From Angiostrongylus vasorum (Eukaryota; Nematoda; Chromadorea; Rhabditida; Metastrongylidae), in assembly GCA_018806985.1 (NCBI GenBank), contig JADANN010000339.1, forward strand, positions 744,001 through 808,000: a DNA stretch of 64,000 bases, given 5' to 3'. The notes under the pieces were generated by a model. That model saw only the letters and a list, made by a program, of their open reading frames with translations, ran no database searches and was not told the DNA's origin. This document shows, piece by piece, positions 55,301-64,000 of the stretch. Both the position numbers and the translations under genes were made by a program. Position 1 is the first letter of the stretch, and every line of letters begins with the position of its first letter.

Positions 55301-55479
55301 TTCTAAGCCAACGTTTCATTGGGCGTTGTTAACACTTATTTCGCCGTATGTCTCATTAACGCTTTAAGATGTTAGCGCTGTACCTCGACCGAGTTTGAAC
55401 TCGTAAAAGTGAATTTGTCAAAAACATGTTTTTTAAATCCAATTTCTAATCCTGTAAACTTGCCAAGAATCCAATTTGT

Positions 55480-55690
55480 ATCTTTATTCAATTTTACCTT
55501 CTCACTTGGATACTTTGATGGTCCGTTTTCGCGAGTTGTGCGGAATCTAGCAGATTTGCCATTCGTTTCACTTCCTCGCAATATCGTCCAAAGTGATGGC
55601 TTTTATTCGTGCACGGTGGTGGGCATGAGCCTCATACCGTGATCTGTGAAAATAACTGCAGCTGCGGATACAGCTGATTAACTTTGGTTA
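55480..55690. repeat. Unclassified dispersed repeat, copy 2 of 2
   Basis: Partner of 32450-32880. It lies between the mariner relic and the RTE element. It could be part of either but was not assignable. Confidence 0.4.
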
Positions 55691-58600
55691 CGAACACGTC
55701 CAGCCAACTTTAGGTGGTCGTTCTAAGGGACGACAGCACTCTCATGTGGTCCCCTCTACAGTTCTTTTCGTCCATCTTTCGTCTGTTCTTCTCAGTATGT
55801 GACCGGCCCATCTATGTTTTGGTATCGATGTATATTCTCATGGATCCCGAAGATGGGACGGATTTCGAGGATCAGAGGTTCGCATTCCTCTAGATATTGA
55901 GAATGCCGGTTATATTTCATAAGATATAGCTCAAGTGCTCTGTGAGTAGTGCGGAGTATTCTTGACGTGGTTGAAGTATCAGCCCACGTCTTTGCAGCAG
56001 AACAGAGCGCTGGGAGAACCGTTGCATCGAAAAGGTGAGCGTAATTTCTGGGTCCTTCAGTTGCTCAGTGGCTTCTTTGAGAGGCTTGAATGCGGCCCAA
56101 GCTGCTCTCCTTCTTCTAACTATTTCCTCCTTCATGTTGTTTTCCATGTTCGTTAATCGCCCAAGGTATACGTACGAGGTGGTCTCCGCAATGAGAGAGC
56201 CATCGAATTCAATTTTTCCGCCTTCGCACTATGAGTTTTTCATGAACTGGGTCTTCTTTCGATTTATGCGAAGTCCAATGTTTTTCCCCGCTTCGTTGAG
56301 CTCGTTGATCATCGTCTCTGCTTCGCTAGTAATTCTTAAGAAGATGAAAAAGCCATCGGCAGAACGAAGGTTTGATAGGAATTTTCCACCAATACGTATG
56401 CCTTTCTCATCCCAGTCGAGTGACTTCATTATCCACTAGAGTGCAAGAATAAAGAGCTTTGGCGATATTATGTCGTCTTGTTGAACCATTTTCCCAGTGG
56501 GTTTAGTAAAAGATCGGTGGGAAAGGTGCATTTTCGTATGGCAGTTCTGATAACAGTGACTTTTATATCAAAATCGTCTTCGCTATGCTTTTGTATCCTA
56601 TGCGCCCCTAGTGGGGTACTTCGTCTTGTTTTTCGTTTCCCATCTAAGTGTCCTTTTGCACAAATAGGTATTTTACGTATTCGTATGGAATAACAACTAG
56701 ATGGCATACGAAAAAACAAGACAAAGTACCCCACTAAGGGAACCATAGCATACAGAAGCATAACGAAGACCATTTTGATATAAAAGACACTACCCTGGCA
56801 CAGGATGCCCAAACACCACCGCACAAACTCCTTGAGGCTTTTTTGGATAAATTTCAAAAATCCTTTAATGAACAGCAGGGAGGAATGCCCAGAGAGCACA
56901 AGTGATTTCGCCCCTGTACCTTTGCATGATTTTTTATGTGGGGTGGTGCAGTCATCAACCATATGCGATTCTAGTAAGCGGCTTTTCCTCGGTGGGATGC
57001 ACATAAAAGCTGTGGCTTTTCGAGAAGCTGTTGATCATGTGATTGTCATATAGATTTTCATCTTTCTATGTGTGTTATTGAAGTGTTTAGAGACTGAATT
57101 ACACATACTCATCAGTGTACTTTTCCGGGCTCTGAAGAAGGCGATACTGCTGAAACATCAGCTACGGTTCTGTTGTGTTTCCGATAACAGTCTCACAGAG
57201 TTCGATGTAGGATGTAGGACGGGTCCACTGCTTGGTCGCCGAGCGCCGACAAGATTGCATTCATTTCAACACTGTCAAACACTTACTTATGGCCGGCAAA
57301 AGTTGGGGCTAGTGGTAGGTGGTATTCTCGAGGAACTTCGATGGCCCTGAACACAGTTTCCATTTGGCCCATGCAGCAAAATCTCTGTCGAATTCTTGCT
57401 TGCTCGACAATTTGCGCTTCATCAAATGTCCTTGACATACGCGCCAAAATAAGCTTCATGTTGACCTTGTATAGCAGAATCAACAAGCATTTCGAATGAC
57501 AGGTACGAAGATTTCCTCGGTCGGCTTTCTTGGGCAGGATGACCGTGCGCAACGTAGTCCACTGGTCTGGAATCTTTTCCTTTTGAAGGTAGGCTGTCAT
57601 ATGGTTTGCGAGAAGTACACGTAAATTGTGGCTTTTTAACTTTTAAGAAGTTGGCCGTCATACCATCGGGTCCTTGAGCTGTGCCTTTATTCACACTTTC
57701 TATCACAAGTCGAACCTGCGACGGAAGAATTGTCGGTGGTCGTCCTCCAGGTAGGATTCTGGCCTTTGGGAAAGCGATTGTTGTACGGAAAAGGTTGGTG
57801 TGGAACGTTTTTCCTTATCAATTTCATAGCATCGCGGAATGTTTTGGTTATCCCGTTCTCGTTCATCAAAGCGGACAATGGAACATTTAAATCGCATAGG
57901 TTGACATTTTTACAGAGTGTTTCTTTTCTCTGCTGCTTCCAGTAGTTCCTTCTGCCTGTACCAGTGTAGGTCTTCCTACAAAGCCTTCTACAACTGGTCG
58001 TTTTAAACATGTTGCAGTGGAATCAGTCTTCAGTTTTCTTCTCTTTTCGAGCAACTCTTTAATGCTAATAGAAATGCGATCCAAACTTTTTGCTTGAGAA
58101 ACCGAAGCAGATTCACCACAACTTCAAAGTCCTTCAACAAGCAGCTCGCAGTCTTCGGTTGGGCCTTCTTTAGACTGCAGTCTAATTTGGACGGAATTTT
58201 GTCCAAAGTGTTCTCGTCATAATCAGCTTGACTTTTTCCTTCGTGGTCGATGACATGAATTTTTTTTCCAACTTACGGTCGAATCGAATCTTCGCGCGAA
58301 GAAGGTGGCGATAGGCACCACTACAGAATGATGGGAGTACCAATGTGTCAAGTATGAACCATCTTCTGTTTGTCAGAATATGATCGATTTCCGCACTAGT
58401 GGTGCCGTTAGGGAGACTCCCATGTCCAGTGGCGGCTTTCTTTATTCTGGAAAAATGGGTTTCCATGGAAGAGATGTCTTTCATACAGGAATCCTGCAAG
58501 ACGGTTTCCGTTCTCATTTCTCTCTCCTAATCTAAAATTTCCGATCTTGCATTCGCTGCCTTTCCTTTTCTGGCGTTGAAGTCTCCGAAAACAAATTTAT

Positions 58601-59400
58601 GCGCGCTTAATCATTGCGGATGAATTCCTCCATGTGATAGTAGAACGCATCTAATTCGTACTCATCGGGTGCATCGGTCATTGAGTAGTAATTGATGATT
58701 GTGATCTTCTTATGACATATCAGTTGAAGATGGAAGACGGCTAAGTGAGGGGGAAAGGATCTCGTATCGACGAGATTTACAATGGTGGGATGGACGACAA
58801 AGCGTACGCCGCCGAGATTTCGTCACAGGACCTTTTTCTCCACGGATGGCAAAGACCCCCTTGTCTAGTTGGCGCATATTGGCCCTTTTTTCATTTTTGT
58901 TTCTTATAGTGCGATCACATAAAATTTAATGCGATCTGTGGCTTCAAGAAGGGCGTGAAGATTGGTGTTTGTGGAGAGTGCTCCGGCATTGTACGTGCAG
59001 AGGAAGAAACAATCTCCATAGCGTGTCGTGCGTGCGTCCCTCTCCTTACAGATCCGGTTAAAGTGGAGCCCTGCTAAACCTGAGATTTTGTGGCCTGCCA
59101 CCGGTCATCTCACTGCATGAAGTCGTAGATGGGAGCATCCAGTGTGTGTGATACTGAGGCTGGCCTATTGCTGGCCGAGCGATATGGTCCACACTGGAGT
59201 CTTGACATAACTTCACACAGGTGTATGCAGATTTTCACCACTATGTGGATCCCAGGGTAGTATTTTTTCGGCAACGAATCTTCGCTTTGTCTTCTTATTC
59301 GATGGTTAGGAGACGATGTTAAAAGCGAAACCAGAAACGAAATTAGGAATGAAAAAATGACCGAACGCTCTTTACTGATGTAGAAGCCCAAACCAGTATT
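55690..59400 (-). mobile_element. RTE-type LINE, near full length, interrupted by a PLE
   Basis: The minus strand encodes, in order, an apurinic-type endonuclease (58180-59100) and a reverse transcriptase (55920-57700). The endonuclease part has 'RYGDCFFLCTYNAGALS', 'SLPNGTTSAEIDHILTNRRW' and 'LRAKIRF'. The reverse transcriptase part has 'RTVILPKKADRGNLR', 'VNMKLILARMSRTFDEAQIV', 'MVQQDDIISP' and the tail 'MKEEIVRRRRAAWAAFKPLK'. The catalytic F-A-D-D box reads R-S-A-D-G, so the second aspartate is lost. There are many stops. A PLE (56558-57182) splits the reverse transcriptase. RTE elements move by target-primed reverse transcription; this one cannot. Confidence 0.85.
56558..57182. mobile_element. 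Penelope-like partial dimer inserted in the RTE element
   Basis: Flanked by GATAACAGT at 56549-56557 and 57183-57191, a 9-bp target duplication. The left arm (minus, about 56558-56690) encodes only 'GHLDGKRKTRRSTPLGAHRI' and 'QKHSEDDFDIKV'. The right arm (plus, about 56690-57182) encodes the same segment onward, 'NSREECPESTSDFAPV', and the full 3' terminus with a hammerhead-like motif (57127-57163). It is the same head-to-head geometry as the others, with a short left arm. Removing it restores the LINE reading order. Confidence 0.8.
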
Positions 59401-59714
59401 TCACTTACACGAAATGAAGTGGATATGCTTTACATGTTTTATATTATAAAATATGTTTTCCTCCTATAAACAATAGCGCACTCGAAGAAAACATATTGCT
59501 ATGAAATGTACAAGAAAAATGAAATGGCAAATCCCACATTGATTTCTGAACAGATTAATACTGCTGCAAACCATGTAGCTAATGCGGAAGCGAATGAGAT
59601 TTTATGTCAAGTTAGTTCCAGTGTTTTTTTGTTTCATCGAATCCACACGATGACAATGCTCCATTATTGCGATTTGCTAAAAGAAAACTTCATCAACTAC
59701 TTGGAGACTCGGAT
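59401..59714. other. Unassigned spacer
   Basis: A 72-codon plus frame (59506-59724) runs into the family B tail. No domain recognised. Confidence 0.35.
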
Positions 59715-60085
59715 ACTTGGATGACCCGTCCTCACTGATTGTGTGGGCTCTGGCATAATCTCCATTGGAATCTTTGCTGGCTTAGCCATTATTGTTTCCT
59801 GGAGTCATGAGATTAGCCTGACCAAATTCTGTCCAAGGTCGTCACCACACCAGGCAGTCACGGCCCTTGTGGATCAAAGGGAGATTTGCCACCATGCGAC
59901 TATTTTGACATCAGGACGGTAGTGGATCCTGGTATTTCTTTACTTTTAGCTGGGCTTCTTGATGGAAAAGCCGGACTCGTCCTCAGCTTGAGAGACCCTG
60001 CCGGGGGGGACGAATCCCACCGCTGTGCATCGCAGTCCGACACCCAGGAACACCTCACCGCCACGATGAGGCGGTAAACCGTTTG
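59715..60085 (-). repeat. Family B repeat, minus orientation
   Basis: The only reversed copy. It starts with the reversed tail 'ggatacttggatgacccgtc' and ends 'gatgaggcggtaaaccgtt'. Confidence 0.75.
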
Positions 60086-60559
60086 GAGGTTCACCAGCTA
60101 ATTAATTCCATTCCTGAAAACAGTTAATTTTATTACTGATTTCTACGAACCGATATCACATGGATTTCAGAATTTCTTCCACTTTGTTCCTTTCTTTGCG
60201 TCAGTCATAGACAAAAACATTCAGATTTGTGTAGTGGTTCGGAAGCCAGCTGTCTTTCTCATCAGTGCTATTTGATGGTTGTCTGTCGGTCTGATTCTCT
60301 GTGGGATCTTTGCCTAACTTTAAGAGAGTGTGTCCGATTCCTAGAGCACAGGCAGCCGCTTGCCTTTATAGATCGAAGGAAGCTTCTGTCACATGCCTTC
60401 CAACAGTTTGCGGAGGCCGAAGAAATGCTTGCCTTGCTAGCTAACCAGGTGGTGAATAGAATTAGGGGTTTGCCCACATTGAAGCAAGATAACACCCACT
60501 TCCAAAAAAGCTATTTTATATGGGCCTCACATAATGGCAAATTCTGAGTTTTTAGAAGT
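60086..60559. other. Spacer with a 106-codon frame of unknown status
   Basis: The frame 60227-60547 (plus) is opposed by a 75-codon minus frame. Its text has no motif I recognise. Repeat-derived or chance origin is likely. Confidence 0.3.
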
Positions 60560-60870
60560 CGCTGGACTTCTTTGACAACTCCAAAACTTAAGGAGTCTGG
60601 ACTTGACAACACTATTTATCACTTCAGGTGGGCATATGCTAGAATATCGAACATCGAAGAATTCTTCATCGAAAGTGACTACGAAAAAGTTCCCGTCAAA
60701 TGGCTTGAAGAAAGTTAATCTGAGGAAGAGGACGAAAGTGTTAATGATGTAGCCAGCGATGAGTGGCAGCGTAGTGTCTTACAACCACTAGACCTTCAAA
60801 CACGACAGAATTGACAGATTTTTTTGAATCACTTATAGCCGACTTTGCTGAGTTAATTATGATCGCGATA
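60560..60870 (+). repeat. Orphan downstream flank of a protease unit
   Basis: Matches 39860-40230: 'gaagtgactacgaaaaag', 'gttaatgatgtagccagcga', 'agatttttttgaatcactta' in the same spacing. No protease exons lie upstream, where a family B repeat and the RTE element occur. It marks a lost gene copy or a rearranged unit. Confidence 0.5.
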
Positions 60871-60904
60871 AACAAATATGCAGCATAGGAAAGCATTGAG
60901 TCGC

Positions 60905-62510
60905 TGCTATATTTACTGAATTGAGGCAACGTTGTGGACAAATCGACATCCCACTCAAGGTTAATAAACCCGTCACCGCCCTCTATACAAACGTGTCGAA
61001 TGACTCCCGCTATGCAAGCCATCCGCGAGCTCCTTATACAACACGAAGGAGCAACAAACATGTATGGCTTCTCGATTCAGCAGTTGATGACACTCTTAAA
61101 GGAGTGCCTAAAGTGCTCAATCTTCAAATGGTCTGGGAGGTATTACGCACAAATGAGAGGGCTGGCAATGGCACAACGACTGACACCAAGCCTTGCCATT
61201 GCATTGATGTCTAAGGTGGAAGCACCAGTAATCGATCTCGGGCTGTTACTCTACTGTAGATGTGTAGATGACTGCTTGGTCATTTGTTCAACACAAGAGG
61301 AAACTGACAAATGTTTCGAGTTGTTGAACGAACAGTCAGAGTATATTAAATTCACCCGAGAGAAACCAAAAAAAACTCGCTTCCATTTCTGAACGTGCAA
61401 ATTACACTATCAGAAAACGGCTACGTTGCGAAATGGTATCGAAAGCCAAGTAGTAAAAACATCTTGGTTCATTATCTCTCCTCTCACCCCTCTCACACGA
61501 AAAGGGCGCTTGTGAGAAACATGTTTCGAGCAGCTACCAGCGTGTGCACAGAAGGGAGCAGAGAGAGGAGTTCCGGAACTTGGCGCGGCAAGTAGCCATT
61601 TTTAATGGCTACGAAACTGTAGCTCGGGATAGGTGTAGAGGAAACCACAGGTCCCCCCTAACGACAACTCTAGCGACAATAAGGTCCCGTTTATCCTATC
61701 CTTCATTTCAAATGAAGTAAGTGCAGCTATAAAACGCTATTTAAGAAAGGCCGGTCTGCAGAATTCGGTAAACGTAGTTGAAATGCCACCAAGTAATCTA
61801 AGAGGCCAACTAGTTCGTAACCGCCTATACGACCGTCTATGTGCAACGCAAAATTGTATAATTTGCCCCAATGGTAGAGACGGTGACTGCATGAGTTGGG
61901 GTACAGTTTATCTGATCTCTTGTAAAGCGTGCGGGGACGAATACGTTGGCGAAACGGGTAGACCACTCTGCGTTCGTATAAAAGAACACCTAGTCGGCAA
62001 ACGTAAACCAAACACTCCACTAGGCACGCATAGGACGCAGAGACGTAATGGAGAAGATTTTGAAGTACGGGTTACGATCCTCGCGCAGGGATCGAGAACA
62101 CAAGCGCGCAAAATTCTCGAGGCATTCTGGATCAATTCCAGGAATCCGAAAATGAACCGCAGGGAGGAATGCCTCATTATCACGCGTGACATTGGGCACT
62201 ATATAAGCCTGTTATTCTGATGAGATGGTTACATTACGATTCCATGTGAACTCTGTGCGGTTGGTCTTCACGTGAAATATTTAGTGGAAGACTCATAGAA
62301 AGCGGTGAGTGTGCAAAGACTCTGTGTTCAATGTGGTTGAAATTTTGGTTCAGCATTTTTCTCTGTTTGGTTATGGAGGCGTTTGACCGTGTAGATTGCA
62401 GTCAACTTGACCTTTCCAGGCTCTGAGGAAGGCGAAGTCCGCCGGAACGTCAACTTGTACGTAAATAAAGAAATAAAATAACACCTCGTGTTTGCTAAAC
62501 AGAAGTAGAA
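60905..62510 (+). mobile_element. Penelope-like element, RT plus GIY-YIG, most complete copy
   Basis: RT part 60934-61392: 'RELLIQHEGATNMYGFSIQQ', 'GRYYAQMRGLAMAQRLTPSL', and the catalytic box 'YCRCVDDCLVICST' with both aspartates kept. A stop near 61392 is followed in another frame by 'NGYVAKWYRKPSSKN' and 'HYLSSHPSHTKRALVRNMF'. GIY-YIG part 61783-62220, uninterrupted: 'NCIICPNGRDGDCMS', 'GTVYLISCKACGDEYVGETG', 'RPLCVRIKEHLVGKRK', 'RKILEAFWINSRNPKMNRRE'. The 3' terminus has a hammerhead-like motif (62419-62453). The N-terminal RT fingers are missing, so it is 5'-truncated. This element encodes a target-nicking nuclease and an RT in one family-typical polyprotein. Confidence 0.85.
62419..62453 (+). 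ncRNA. Hammerhead-like motif of the 60.9-62.5 kb PLE
   Basis: Stem I AGGCT-like, core CTGAGGA, extra A, stem II GGCGAAGTCCGCC, then GGAA in place of GAAA, junction CGTC and AACT. It is diverged at stem I and at the second core block. Confidence 0.35.
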
Positions 62511-62619
62511 AAAAAACCCATTTGAGTTCCTTGCTCTATCGATGCACCAAGTACCACGGCCGCGTAGCATGGTTTAACATTTAAAGCTTGAAGAGATATA
62601 ATTGAGAGTCAGGAAATAA

Positions 62620-63345
62620 AGGTTTCAATGTTAGATGGTGCAATAAATTCATAAGCTATAGTTTCCAGATGAACCGAAAACATTAGATTTAAATTGAGCG
62701 TGTTGGACAATGATATCTTTCTTTGCATGAACCCGAAGTAGTGCTGGGAGCAAGTGATGTGTAAATTGCACAGAAGTGGATAATGACGCCTTCTTGATGT
62801 CTAGTGAGAACAGATACTACTGTAGTGGAAGCCACTGTTTTCCTTCCAGTTTCATGTAGCCACGCGTGAGTAGGTTACAGAGAGCTCATCTAACCATTGG
62901 TTTTTAAAATACACTGGTGATAAGATAGAAAGTCACTAACTTTCCAGCCAGCAGAACAGAAAAATGAGCTGGTTGTTAGGAAGCAAATTAGAGAGTCGCA
63001 CTGAACGTGCACTAGAACACAGAGAACATGTTTTGTTTTAGAGAATTTCCTCTATATCGGCCGTTGCTTGTGATGAGGACCTGGCGATGTGCAGGAATTT
63101 CAGAATGCCAGGAAAAAATAATACTGAACCGGGATTAATGATGTTAATGAGAAGTTACACTTCGTTGAGGCGTAATCGGATCACACGCACGAACCCGACA
63201 ACCTTCGTGGAGGATAGTTGCAAAAACGAAGTAGATGATAGAAGATCGCTGGCCAGAAAAAATGGGTGCGAGGATGGATCAGTATTTAAGTGGCTCAGTT
63301 TGAGCTCACGTACATCTTCCTAAAGCTAGACGGTAAAAAGAAATG
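62620..63345 (+). repeat. Duplicated upstream flank of protease copy 5
   Basis: Collinear with 45500-46395 upstream of copy 4. A 78-codon frame inside (63087-63323) has no counterpart open in the other flank and was not called. Confidence 0.6.
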
Positions 63346-63615
63346 ACAGTAGTTCTTTAGTAATTTTTTTTCTTCACAAATTGTACTTGTTCCAGCAGTT
63401 AATAATGTTGTTTTTTGGCCAAACCGTTGTATTCACTTGCAAACGGGCAGAATGAAATTCAGATAAGAGAGTACTTTTGGTTGTAAACATGTTATCTAGC
63501 AGATCCATTGAATAATGCCAGTTAAGTGCTTACAAAAGAGGCTAACGATAAGGCTTTAATTAGAAGCAGCTTAGTGATTTCTGATATTCTGGCTAACATC
63601 AAAACACACTACGTG
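63346..63615 (+). promoter_or_regulatory. Promoter of aspartic protease copy 5
   Basis: GTAAACA forkhead-type site near 63483-63489, TACAAAAG at the TATA position (63531-63538), CGATAAGG near 63546-63553, then 'agcagcttagtgatttctga'. The TATA box is changed at its third base relative to copies 1 and 4. Confidence 0.6.
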
Positions 63616-63697
63616 TAAGCCGATTACTGTAAACCTGCTCGCCTAAGTTGTCACTCTAATAAACGTACTGCAAGTACAAAAAACTCCTTTGTTTAAG

Positions 63698-63935
63698 ATG
63701 CACCTTATCGTTCTCCCTTGCTGTTCTCAGTTCAGCTGCTGCAGCTGTGTTTCAGCATTCACTCATGTGGCGAAAGCCTAGAAAGGTATGAAATCCTCAT
63801 TTCTAGAAAGGAAGTTAGCCGCTACAATATTTTCGTTTCTTCTAGATACAAATGATCGAAAGAGGTGAGCATGCCGCATACGTCGAGCATCGTAACGCCA
63901 TGCGTTCATCGAAGCTCAACACAGAGTCACAGCAA
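63698..63935 (+). CDS. Pepsin-like aspartic protease, copy 5 (partial, exons 1-2)
   Basis: Exon 1 is 63698-63785 and exon 2 is 63846-63935; the gene continues past the window. The ATG directly follows 'gtttaag'. Exon 1 is 88 bp instead of 87, with CCC where paralogues imply CC (63715-63718 region). This shifts the signal peptide out of frame and creates a stop; with one C fewer the text reads as signal peptide plus 'AAAAVFQHSLMWRKPRK'. Exon 2 reads '[20 protein letters not shown]'. Catalytic exons lie outside. Either a damaged start or a consensus error. Confidence 0.8.
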
Positions 63936-64000
63936 GTAGGGAAAAACCTTCGCTTAATAATAGTTGATAAAAAGATTCGTCTGAGGAAATAGCTTTGTAA

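Noticed and set aside
56468..57004. 178-codon minus-strand frame
   Set aside because: It is a chimera reading through the antisense of a PLE right arm, the PLE left arm and RTE sequence; not a gene.
60227..60547. 106-codon plus-strand frame next to family B
   Set aside because: An opposing frame overlaps it and no domain or homologous copy was seen.

Overview
The window looks like nuclear DNA of a clade V (strongylid, probably hookworm-like) nematode. The evidence is short exons with GT-AG introns and nematode-type acceptors (TTTCAG, TTTTAG, TTTAAG), start codons sitting directly on an AG as in trans-spliced genes, an expanded family of secreted pepsin-like aspartic proteases, and dense Penelope-like, RTE-type and mariner elements of the kind common in hookworm genomes. 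Species is not determined. There is no bacterial operon, CRISPR array, rRNA gene or convincing functional tRNA.

Positions 1-26 kb are almost wholly repeats: tRNA-derived SINE families (called A to E here), a 370-bp family with a TCAAGTA tail (B), RTE and mariner remnants, and Penelope-like elements (PLEs). I could not support any host gene there.

Positions 26-52 kb plus the right edge hold a direct, all-plus-strand tandem array of aspartic protease genes: copy 1 (26854-32014, ten exons), copy 2 (36233-39146, ten exons with damaged splice sites), copy 3 (42105-42560, relic of exons 5-7), copy 4 (46760-51212, ten exons) and copy 5 (63698 to beyond the window, two exons seen). All complete copies share one exon plan (87, 90, 122, 130, 84, 88, 161, 129, 114 and 156 bp) giving a protein of about 386 residues. 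It has a signal peptide, a short pro-segment, catalytic DTGS and DTGT motifs and a YGSG-type flap. The duplicated unit also includes an upstream promoter module (TATA box, forkhead-type GTAAACA, GATA site) and a downstream flank. Extra promoter and downstream fragments without genes (about 25.5, 34.2 and 60.6 kb) point to lost copies.

PLEs fill introns and spacers. Four insertions are head-to-head inverted partial dimers, and at least 21 element ends carry a short motif with hammerhead-ribozyme-like topology. One dimer sits in intron 6 of copy 4 with a 13-bp target duplication that spans, and so rebuilds, the acceptor of exon 7. Another lies inside an RTE element at 55.7-59.4 kb with a 9-bp duplication. 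Every coding frameshift I could define by comparing copies is a +1 insertion, usually in a homopolymer, so the breaks may be consensus errors of a long-read assembly as easily as true decay.

If the genes are intact in reality, the array encodes several secreted digestive proteases expressed from near-identical, probably intestinal, promoters. All functional statements are by family resemblance and were not tested.
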